Below are positions 1-5,899 of a DNA stretch of 10,076 nt, in pieces. The notes beneath the pieces were generated by a model, which saw only the letters and a list, made by a program, of their open reading frames with translations, was not told the DNA's origin and made no database searches. Source of the stretch: Sediminispirochaeta sp964394395 (GTDB taxonomy: Bacteria; Spirochaetota; Spirochaetia; DSM-16054; Sediminispirochaetaceae). The translations under genes were made by a program, and so were the position numbers. Every line of letters starts with the position of its first letter. The first letter of the stretch is position 1. The DNA lies in the NCBI GenBank assembly GCA_964394395.1, contig CAYMWV010000128.1, forward strand, positions 1-10,076. Reading direction: 5' to 3'.

Positions 1-423
1 ACCTATTGGGCGATGATTCTACCAAACATGGCCTATGCAATCCCCCTCTCTTCATTCCTTATTGCAAGCTATTTTGCAAACATCCCCTTTGAAATAGAAG
101 ATGCGGCCAAACTTGACGGCTGCGGACCTCTGCGAATCGTCTGGAGCATCATACTCCCCATGGCAGCTCCGGGGATTTTCTCTGCAGGGGTCTTGGCATT
201 TTTAGGTAGTTGGGGGGAGTTCATGCTCGCTTTTACCGTAACCATTGGGAAAAAAGCTGTTGAGACGGTACCTGTAGCCATTTTGAACATGAGCCAGGCC
301 TTTGAACTGCAATGGACCTGGGTCTCTGCGGGCACCATGGTATCTCTGGTTCCCATTGTTGCAGCGGTTCTCATCTTTCAACGCTTTGTCGTCCAGGGAT
401 TAACCGGTGGTGGAATCAAATAA
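1..423 (+). CDS. Carbohydrate ABC transporter permease, MalG type (3' end only)
   Basis: This is the C-terminal 140 residues of an inner-membrane permease of the binding-protein-dependent sugar importer family (BPD_transp_1, MalG/UgpE-like). The frame is open at position 1, so the N-terminal part lies outside the window. The EAA loop that docks on the ATPase is visible at residues 33-56 of the fragment (EDAAKLDGCG, then ILP and PG). Hydrophobic membrane segments lie on both sides of it, and the protein ends in a short basic GGGIK tail, as is common for MalG-type proteins. The stop codon lies inside the next gene, an alpha-mannosidase, so the two are probably co-transcribed and translationally coupled. 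That neighbour suggests the transporter brings in an alpha-mannoside or mannose-containing oligosaccharide. The substrate assignment is inference from context; the permease family assignment is strong. Confidence 0.92.
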   Translation, partial: TYWAMILPNMAYAIPLSSFLIASYFANIPFEIEDAAKLDGCGPLRIVWSIILPMAAPGIFSAGVLAFLGSWGEFMLAFTVTIGKKAVETVPVAILNMSQAFELQWTWVSAGTMVSLVPIVAAVLIFQRFVVQGLTGGGIK

Positions 424-3337
424 TATCAAAACAGGAACCGCAGTGGTGAAAACAGTAGTAATTATTTCTCACACCCACTGGGACCGGCAGTGGTATCGTA
501 CAGTGCAGGAGTTCCGGATAGAACTGGTAAAGATGATGGACAAGCTGCTGGAGCTACTGCAAAAGGACCCCAATTTCACTGTTTTTCATCTGGATGGACA
601 GACAGCAATCATAGAAGATTATCTTGACCTGCGTCCTGAAAAACAGAACCTGATCAGGGAGCTTCTGAAAACCGGCAGGCTCAAGATAGGCCCCTGGCAT
701 CTTCAGCCCGATAATTTTATTATTTCTGGAGAAGCTCTTATACGAAACCTTTTGAAAGGGACCTCCTACGCCAGAGAATTGGGAGAAACATCCTTCTACG
801 GCTGGCTTCCCGACTCCTTCGGGCATCCCGCCCAGCTTCCGCAGATATTGAAAAACTTTGGAATCGACACCTTTATCTTCAGCAGAGGTCTTGGTGACCA
901 CCTGGAAAAGGAAGCCATGGAGTTTATCTGGGAATCCCCCCACCAGGATCGGGTGTTTGCGATCCTGCAGCATGGAGGCTATTACAGCGGGGGAAATCTG
1001 GCGTATCCCTTTTTCTGGGGTGATATAGAGGCAAGCGAAGCCGATCACCACCTGATGGTGAAAAAGCTGCGAAAACTCATAACCAAGAGCGAAGCGCTCT
1101 CCTCCTGCGACAAGATACCTGTCTGGAACGGTTCCGACCATATGTCCCCTGAACACACGCTTTCTGAAAGCATTCGATTTGCCCGAAAAGAGCTTCCCGA
1201 TTACCACATTGTACAGGGCTCCATAGAAGAATATGTTCGAAGCATCCGGGGCAGCAGCGAAAAGCTTCAAATGGTCAGGGGAGAACTGCGGGGAGGCAGG
1301 TGTGAGGCTATTTTAGCCTCCGTTCTTTCGACAAGAATGCATATAAAACAGACAAATTACCGCCTCGAGAGAGCCCTGGAGCGGGAGCTTGAACCCCTGC
1401 TCACCTTTGTCGATTTACTCGGAAAACCCTATCCGAAATTCGCCCTTGATGACGCCTGGGACGCTCTTATAAAGAACCAGTTTCATGATGCCATCTGCGG
1501 CTGCAGCATAGACCAGGTGCATAAGGAGATGGAAACCGGATATGCAAAGGTGGAGCAGACAGTAAACGCCCTCACCCAGGAGGGTTTACACTATCTTGTA
1601 TCTGAAATCTCGCCTACCAAGAGCGATAATAGCTACGACAATTCACTCACCTTGCTTATCTTCAATCCCCAGGTTCAGAGCTGCAAGGTAAGCCTCCTTA
1701 CAAGTATTGATGTTCCCTGGTGGGAAGGCACCTGCTTTGGGGTGGATGCTTCCGGCACGGAATTACCGGTTCAGATTCTTGATAAAGAGCTTATTCATGA
1801 CCTCTGGATCCCATCTGAAGCAAGCGCTGGACACATAATGCAGGAAATCCCCTGGTGGCAGGAGTATCTCCGCTATATCGAGAAGAGAAGTATCGTAGAT
1901 TTTTCCATAGATGACGCTACAGCCCCCCCTGTGCTAGAACTGAGGTGTGGAGACGCCGCTATTGAGCCCACCCATATCATCAGCAGAATCATTGAGCAAA
2001 TGGCTCAATTCCCTGAAGAGACTCTGTTCAGGACCCGGACCTTCTTTACCCGGCTTCATATGCTCATACCCGCCTCTCTTCCAGCCTGCGGATACACATC
2101 CCTCCGCCTCCTGTCGCCGGTAAAGGGTATTCAGAACAAGCTTGTCGACCTGGGTGTTACAGCTGGAGACAATTACATTGAAAATCAATATATTCGGGTA
2201 GATGTGGATAGACAGGGAGAGGTAACTATTCTTCACAAGGAGAGTGGAGAGCTCTTTAGCGATGTTCACCACTTCCAGGATCAAGCCGATCGGGGCGATA
2301 CCTACGATTTCTGCCCAATCTCCCAGGAGAATGAAAGAGATACCCTCCTGCAGCCCCAAAAAGTGAGGTTCGCGATCCTGGAGAGAGGGCCGGTAAGAGC
2401 TTGTATCGGGGTTTATTACACCTTCGAAGTAGCGAAAGAGTTGGATCCAGCGAACAGGGATCTCCGTTCAGGCGAAACTGTGAAACTGGAAATCGAGACC
2501 AGGATAGCTCTTTCGTGGGAAAGCTCCTTTGTAGAGTTTGTGACCACAGTAGATAACAAGGCAAAAGATCACCGGCTCAGGATGTATACCTTTGCTCCTT
2601 TCCAAAGTGAACACCTCTATTCGGATGGACAGTTCTTCATTCAGAAAAGAGAAATCAAGGAAGAGCAGAAAGATGGCTGGGCGGTACCTCCCGCTACGGT
2701 CTTTCCCCATGACCGTTGGATTGCTCTCTCCGATGGTACGAAGGGGATCGCTCTCTTATCTGAAGGAGTTCCCGAACACAGTGCAGTTCCTGCAGAACAG
2801 GGCACCTACCTGGGACTCACCCTCCTGCGCTGTGTAGGATGGCTTTCCAGACAAGATATAAAGACAAGACCCGGCCAGGGCGGGCCTCCGATACCGACTC
2901 CCGATGCGCAATGTCCGGGTACTTACTCCTTTCGATATGCAATCCTTCCCTTTACGGGAGAACTTCAGAAAGCTGCCATTGTGGATGGGGCGCGACAATT
3001 TGATGCCCGACCTCTGTCAAAACCGCTCCAGTCGGATACTGCAGACCCATTGCCATCCCACTCTCTTTTCGAGCTCTCACCTCGCCATTTACAGGTAACT
3101 GCTCTTAAAAAAAGTGAGCATGGGAAACAGCTGTGCCTCCGCTTCTTTAATCCCGCCGAAGATCCGATTCAGGCGAAGCTGAAAGGAGAATTGTGTGTTA
3201 AGAGAGTATGGAAAGCGAGAGCGGATGAGACAGTGTTAGAGGAGCTCCCCTGCAGAGAACACTCTCCAATCGATCTGGAACTGATGGTAGAAGGGGCGGA
3301 AATTGTAACCCTTCTCCTTGATACGGAAATCCAATAA
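407..3337 (+). CDS. Alpha-mannosidase, glycoside hydrolase family 38
   Basis: A retaining, metal-dependent exo-alpha-mannosidase, 976 residues from the first GTG, which is normal for bacterial GH38. It has no signal peptide, so it probably acts in the cytoplasm on imported mannosides. Family motifs are clear: SHTHWDRQWY at 21-30 (H24 and D26 fit the zinc ligands of GH38 enzymes), GPWHLQPDNF at 95-104, LPDSFGH at 134-140 with D136 as the expected nucleophile, and FHDAICGCS at 359-367 with H360 as a further zinc ligand. The second half has the beta-rich character of the GH38 C-terminal domains. The GTG at 407 overlaps the permease gene by 17 bp and has AGGGA 7 nt upstream. GTG codons at 443 or 446, behind CAGGA, would give a protein starting a few residues before the HTHWD strand, as most homologues do, so the true start is uncertain. 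MngB-like mannosylglycerate hydrolase is one possible specificity; sequence alone does not settle it. Confidence 0.95.
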   Translation: MVESNNIKTGTAVVKTVVIISHTHWDRQWYRTVQEFRIELVKMMDKLLELLQKDPNFTVFHLDGQTAIIEDYLDLRPEKQNLIRELLKTGRLKIGPWHLQPDNFIISGEALIRNLLKGTSYARELGETSFYGWLPDSFGHPAQLPQILKNFGIDTFIFSRGLGDHLEKEAMEFIWESPHQDRVFAILQHGGYYSGGNLAYPFFWGDIEASEADHHLMVKKLRKLITKSEALSSCDKIPVWNGSDHMSPEHTLSESIRFARKELPDYHIVQGSIEEYVRSIRGSSEKLQMVRGELRGGRCEAILASVLSTRMHIKQTNYRLERALERELEPLLTFVDLLGKPYPKFALDDAWDALIKNQFHDAICGCSIDQVHKEMETGYAKVEQTVNALTQEGLHYLVSEISPTKSDNSYDNSLTLLIFNPQVQSCKVSLLTSIDVPWWEGTCFGVDASGTELPVQILDKELIHDLWIPSEASAGHIMQEIPWWQEYLRYIEKRSIVDFSIDDATAPPVLELRCGDAAIEPTHIISRIIEQMAQFPEETLFRTRTFFTRLHMLIPASLPACGYTSLRLLSPVKGIQNKLVDLGVTAGDNYIENQYIRVDVDRQGEVTILHKESGELFSDVHHFQDQADRGDTYDFCPISQENERDTLLQPQKVRFAILERGPVRACIGVYYTFEVAKELDPANRDLRSGETVKLEIETRIALSWESSFVEFVTTVDNKAKDHRLRMYTFAPFQSEHLYSDGQFFIQKREIKEEQKDGWAVPPATVFPHDRWIALSDGTKGIALLSEGVPEHSAVPAEQGTYLGLTLLRCVGWLSRQDIKTRPGQGGPPIPTPDAQCPGTYSFRYAILPFTGELQKAAIVDGARQFDARPLSKPLQSDTADPLPSHSLFELSPRHLQVTALKKSEHGKQLCLRFFNPAEDPIQAKLKGELCVKRVWKARADETVLEELPCREHSPIDLELMVEGAEIVTLLLDTEIQ

Positions 3338-3358
3338 ACGACCACTGTCGGTGGTTGT
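3338..3358 (+). terminator. Weak hairpin after the mannosidase, possible terminator
   Basis: Directly after the mannosidase stop codon, CGACCAC (3339-3345) pairs with GTGGTTG (3351-3357) across a TGTCG loop. One pair is G-U, and an outer A-T pair extends the stem to 8 bp. No T-run follows on the plus strand, so it is not a canonical intrinsic terminator. The G-U pair becomes a C-A mismatch on the opposite strand, so the structure favours transcripts from the mannosidase side. It sits in the 29-bp gap between two convergent genes, where a stop signal would be expected. Confidence 0.3.
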
Positions 3359-3366
3359 GTGCTATC

Positions 3367-4116
3367 TCAACCCAATCCAAAGAGCCGAAGTAAAAATCCT
3401 GCAAAGGGGAGCCGAAAGGGTTTGTAATGGGGGACTTTGTGGGCTGCAAGAAAGCCGGTAATGAGGGTTTCAGGGCGTATCTTATCAGGGATCCGGCCGA
3501 GGGTTTCACGATAGAAACCGGAGATCAGCACATAAATATCCCCCTCCAACAGCCCCCGATAGTGCTCCATTAGTGGGGATTTTGAAATAGCCCGGACCAG
3601 GGGGAAATAGCAATCCCGGGCCCAGTCATCGGGAGTGATGAAACAGCGGGACTCGCTGAGAAGATATTCAAAATTCTCCTCCTGATTGAGGCTAATGCTG
3701 CTGATTCCTGTTTCAGTCTGAAAACGCAGCCTGGAAGATCGTCCCTCTATTGCCTTCGAATCACCCTGAATAATATACTCATCAATCTCGGCATCGATAA
3801 AATCGATCCTTCGCTTTTTTACCGACGCCACCCGCCGGTGACCGTCAAGTACATAATAGATGCCTGCATACCGGATCACAGAGATCGGTGGAAGAAAATC
3901 CCAGGGATTGGTTTTCCGGTGGATTCTCTCTCTGCGAAGGAGCTCGCCGATATCACTTCGGCGCAGGGGTTTAAAGCAATGATCAACTTCTCCGCATTTA
4001 TCCACCGTTCCAACTATTTTTTTTACCGGGATCGCTCTAAGGCCGATCCTGATGATCGAATACGCTTTTTTCGGATCTAAATCATCACCAAGACAGCGGG
4101 CAGCTTTCCTCATCAT
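3367..4116 (-). CDS. ParB/sulfiredoxin-fold domain protein of unknown role
   Basis: A 249-residue soluble protein with an N-terminal ParB-like domain. A PPISVI strand (76-81) is followed by YYVLDGHRRVAS (87-98), the DGHRR phosphate/nucleotide-binding motif typical of ParB/Srx-fold proteins, then a basic KKRR turn and a strand (IDFIDAEI). The second half (about 165-205: DWARDCYFPLVRAI, then EGDIYVLISGFYRE) resembles a C-terminal segment I recall from stand-alone ParB-domain proteins annotated as regulators in other phyla. There is no helix-turn-helix or partner ParA, so chromosome partitioning is unlikely. ParB-fold relatives include CTP-binding ParB, sulfiredoxin and the serine kinase SerK, so an enzymatic or nucleotide-sensing role is possible. 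The reading frame is open up to 4230, but ATG at 4116 is preferred: it overlaps the upstream gene's stop as ATGA and has GGACAGGG just before it. It is therefore coupled to the ferritin-like gene. Confidence 0.8.
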   Translation of the reverse strand: MMRKAARCLGDDLDPKKAYSIIRIGLRAIPVKKIVGTVDKCGEVDHCFKPLRRSDIGELLRRERIHRKTNPWDFLPPISVIRYAGIYYVLDGHRRVASVKKRRIDFIDAEIDEYIIQGDSKAIEGRSSRLRFQTETGISSISLNQEENFEYLLSESRCFITPDDWARDCYFPLVRAISKSPLMEHYRGLLEGDIYVLISGFYRETLGRIPDKIRPETLITGFLAAHKVPHYKPFRLPFAGFLLRLFGLG

Positions 4117-4571
4117 CCCTGTCCACCAAGAAACAGTGAGATAAGTTTGGCATGCTTCTCCCCCTCCGCTGCAATAAGGGCAAATACATCTCCAAGACGG
4201 GACCGGGGAAAGCGTTCCTTGACAGACCAATAAAATCGGCTTGCCTTCTTTTCCCTTTTATAAGCGATTTGAAGCAGTTCCATAACTTTCCCGGATTCAT
4301 CTTTAGCTTGTCCTCGCTTCACCGTTTCCAACAGTGTATCCATGTTTGTCATCGCGGTACACTCCTGGTCCACATAGGAATACTTCTGTATCTCCCGGAG
4401 CCGCAGGAGCTGTTTGAGCTCTTCGCCCTTTAATATTCTGGCAAGATATTCCGTATCGGCAGATTCCGCCCGCTTTTCTATGGTCTCATAACTGTGATAA
4501 GCCTGCTCCTCCAGCACGATGGCGTGCTCAAGAAAGAAAGCGAGAACAAACGTTTTTATTTTTTGGAACAT
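4113..4571 (-). CDS. Ferritin-like (rubrerythrin-type) four-helix protein
   Basis: A 152-residue all-helical protein with the repeat pattern of the ferritin-like/rubrerythrin superfamily. Helix A carries LEEQAYHSYE (20-29), helix B GEELKQLLRL (49-58), helix C AYKREKKASRFYWSV (103-117) and helix D AAEGEKHAKLI (134-144). Such proteins usually hold a di-iron centre and act in peroxide reduction or iron handling. Here E22, E50, E107, E136 and H140 are plausible ligands, but the histidine normally found after the helix-B glutamate is replaced by K53, so the metal site may be altered or absent. There is no rubredoxin domain. The ATG at 4571 has a good Shine-Dalgarno site (AGGAG at 4581-4585, 9 nt away). 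The gene is followed with a 4-bp overlap by the ParB-domain gene and diverges from the BMP transporter operon. The superfamily call is fairly safe; the function is open. Confidence 0.82.
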   Translation of the reverse strand: MFQKIKTFVLAFFLEHAIVLEEQAYHSYETIEKRAESADTEYLARILKGEELKQLLRLREIQKYSYVDQECTAMTNMDTLLETVKRGQAKDESGKVMELLQIAYKREKKASRFYWSVKERFPRSRLGDVFALIAAEGEKHAKLISLFLGGQG

Positions 4572-4603
4572 TGAGATTTTCTCCTGTACACTATAGTTGC
4601 AGC

Positions 4604-4643
4604 TTTCCTGGATCTATTATCTCTCCCGGATAAGGCCAGGAAA
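4604..4643. repeat. Nested inverted repeat upstream of the ferritin-like gene
   Basis: The outer arms TTTCCTGG (4604-4611) and CCAGGAAA (4636-4643) are perfect 8-bp complements. Within them, TTATC (4617-4621) and GATAA (4629-4633) form a second dyad, slightly off centre. The structure lies 33 bp before the ferritin-like start codon, so it could be a protein-binding site or a hairpin in that gene's mRNA leader. I found no convincing -10/-35 pair for the minus-strand gene here, so its position relative to the transcript is unknown. Confidence 0.35.
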
Positions 4644-4707
4644 TAGTCTGAAGAGAGCAGTTTTCTTCTGTATAGCATATATCAAGCGGCGGAGGCAATA
4701 GTTAAAT

Positions 4708-4736
4708 TTGACAGCACTATATGAACATGATACCAT
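4708..4736 (+). promoter_or_regulatory. Sigma70-type promoter for the BMP transporter operon
   Basis: A perfect TTGACA (-35, 4708-4713) is followed after a 17-bp spacer by TACCAT (-10, 4731-4736, four of six consensus bases). The predicted start of transcription is near 4743, about 80 nt before the binding-protein start codon. This is the best promoter-like pair in the divergent intergenic region and it points towards the transporter genes. Confidence 0.55.
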
Positions 4737-4738
4737 AC

Positions 4739-4752
4739 TACAAACGTTTGTA
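4739..4752. promoter_or_regulatory. Perfect 14-bp palindrome, candidate LacI/GalR-type operator
   Basis: TACAAACGTTTGTA is a perfect palindrome with a central CG, the architecture typical of LacI/GalR-family operators. It begins 2 bp after the predicted -10 element and covers the predicted transcription start, a position where a bound repressor would block initiation. No LacI-type regulator gene is in the window, so the cognate protein would be encoded elsewhere. The assignment to LacI rather than another dimeric regulator is inference from the central CG and AT-rich arms. Confidence 0.5.
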
Positions 4753-4778
4753 TTTTCCAAAAGGTGATCTGGTAAAAC

Positions 4779-4800
4779 CGGCCATCTTTTGTGATGGCCG
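4779..4800 (+). promoter_or_regulatory. Leader hairpin before the binding-protein gene
   Basis: CGGCCATC (4779-4786) and GATGGCCG (4793-4800) form a perfect 8-bp stem with a TTTTGT loop. It lies in the predicted 5' untranslated leader, 12 nt upstream of the AAGGAG ribosome-binding site. There is no T-run after it, so it is not an intrinsic terminator. I do not recognise a known riboswitch around it; a role in mRNA stability is the simplest guess. Confidence 0.4.
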
Positions 4801-4822
4801 AGAACAATAAAAGGAGAAGGAT

Positions 4823-5824
4823 ATGCAAAGGAAAGAAAAGAGGAAGCTTTTTATGATCGTCGGGATAGTGCTCATAATCCCCGGCCTGCTCTTCGCTGGA
4901 GGGCAGAAAGAGAGTGGGGAGGATACCTTCAAAGTGGCGCTGCTGCTCGATGGTAACATCGCTGACGGCGGCTGGAACGGTCTTCCCTATGAGGGCCTGA
5001 TGAAGGCTGAAAAGGATTTTGATATCGAGGCTAACTATACCGAGCAGATCCCGAAGGAGGATATTAATTCGGTTATGCTCGATTATGCGGACCGGGGTTA
5101 CGATCTTATCCTTGCAAACGGCTATCCCTTCGGAGACGCCATTCAATCTATAAGTATGGACTTTCCGGATACCATGTTCGTTGGCCTCAATATGCCGAAG
5201 GCAGGACCTAATGTCATGACCGCCCGGATTAAATATGGTATTAACGGCTATCTGGCAGGATTCCTGATGGCTCACATGACCGAATCCAAGAAGGTTGGGT
5301 ATATCGCTGCAGTTCAGTCCCCGCAGATGGAAGTTACCGAGAAGAATCTCCTCAAAGCTCTCCATTCGATCGATCCCTCGATTGAGCTGAAGAGTGTTTT
5401 TACCGGAGACTGGTCCGATATCAGTCTTGCCCGGGAAGGAGCCGCTTCTCTATTGGATGATGGCTGTGATGTTATCCTCAATAACATTGACGGGGCTACC
5501 GGAGCGGTTGCGAAACTGGCAGAAGAGCGCGGGGTATGGGTGCATGGCTGGTCCGGCGATGAGGCTCATCTAAATCCCGATGTGATTCTCGGAAGCTGCA
5601 TGATCAGAAACGATGTTGTAGCTTATTCCGCTATTGAGTCCGCTCTTAACGGGGAATATGATCCAGGGAAATCATTCCAATTTGGATTGGAGAGCGGTGC
5701 TTTAGGCTATGGTCAGTTTGGCAACATGATTGACGATGAGCTTAAGCAGAAGTGCCTGGACCTTCAAAAATCGATTAAAAACGGAAGTTTCAAAGTCGAC
5801 ACAAACGTGCCCGGCTGGGATTAG
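4823..5824 (+). CDS. BMP-family ABC transporter substrate-binding protein
   Basis: A 333-residue periplasmic binding protein of the BMP (PnrA/TmpC/Med, type 1 PBP fold) family, which delivers ligand to the permeases encoded downstream. Characterised members mostly bind purine nucleosides. After a basic N-terminus and hydrophobic core (9-25) the signal peptide ends LLFAGGQKES; cleavage after A25 is likely. There is no lipobox cysteine, although many BMP proteins are lipoproteins. Mature features are the first strand FKVALLLDG, the BMP-typical ADGGWNGLPYEGL motif (47-59), a GINGYLAGFLMAHM helix after the central strand, VILNNIDG, and the C-terminal FGLESGALGYGQFG segment. The ATG follows AAGGAG with 6-nt spacing. 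It is first in an operon with the ATPase and two permeases, downstream of the promoter and palindrome described separately. The ligand is not identifiable: the usual nucleoside-binding pattern is only partly recognisable by eye. Confidence 0.93.
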   Translation: MQRKEKRKLFMIVGIVLIIPGLLFAGGQKESGEDTFKVALLLDGNIADGGWNGLPYEGLMKAEKDFDIEANYTEQIPKEDINSVMLDYADRGYDLILANGYPFGDAIQSISMDFPDTMFVGLNMPKAGPNVMTARIKYGINGYLAGFLMAHMTESKKVGYIAAVQSPQMEVTEKNLLKALHSIDPSIELKSVFTGDWSDISLAREGAASLLDDGCDVILNNIDGATGAVAKLAEERGVWVHGWSGDEAHLNPDVILGSCMIRNDVVAYSAIESALNGEYDPGKSFQFGLESGALGYGQFGNMIDDELKQKCLDLQKSIKNGSFKVDTNVPGWD

Positions 5825-5853
5825 GATCGTAGTCCTGAAGAGAAGAACAGAAA

Positions 5854-5889
5854 CAGAAAGAGAAGGGGGGCAACTCCCTTCTCTTTCTG
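5854..5889 (+). promoter_or_regulatory. Long intercistronic hairpin with GCAA loop
   Basis: Between the binding-protein and ATPase genes, 5854-5867 and 5876-5889 are perfect 14-nt complements (purine-rich CAGAAAGAGAAGGG on the left). A further G-U and a G-C pair close a GCAA tetraloop at 5870-5873, giving a 16-bp stem. The 3' arm ends against the GGGAGG ribosome-binding site of the ATPase gene (5889-5894). There is no T-run, so it is probably not a terminator. Such stems in ABC operons can protect the upstream binding-protein message from 3' decay and raise its level relative to the membrane components, and this one could also limit ATPase translation. Confidence 0.65.
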
Positions 5890-5899
5890 GGAGGATTAG

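Noticed and set aside
554..1270. 238-codon minus-strand open frame under the mannosidase
   Set aside because: It is a shadow of the GH38 gene, whose conserved catalytic motifs are in the plus frame; the minus translation shows no recognisable domain.
4117..4230. Upstream extension of the ParB-domain gene to ATG 4230
   Set aside because: The extra 38 residues lie out of frame over the ferritin-like C-terminus and look non-native (Cys- and Trp-rich); the ATGA overlap at 4116 gives a better start.
4739..4822. Possible riboswitch in the binding-protein leader
   Set aside because: Only one short hairpin is present and none of the conserved purine, preQ1 or other riboswitch core sequences I know could be found in the roughly 80-nt leader.
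4682..5365. 227-codon minus-strand open frame over the promoter region and the binding-protein gene
   Set aside because: It runs antisense through a clear BMP-family gene and its promoter, and its translation shows no recognisable domain.
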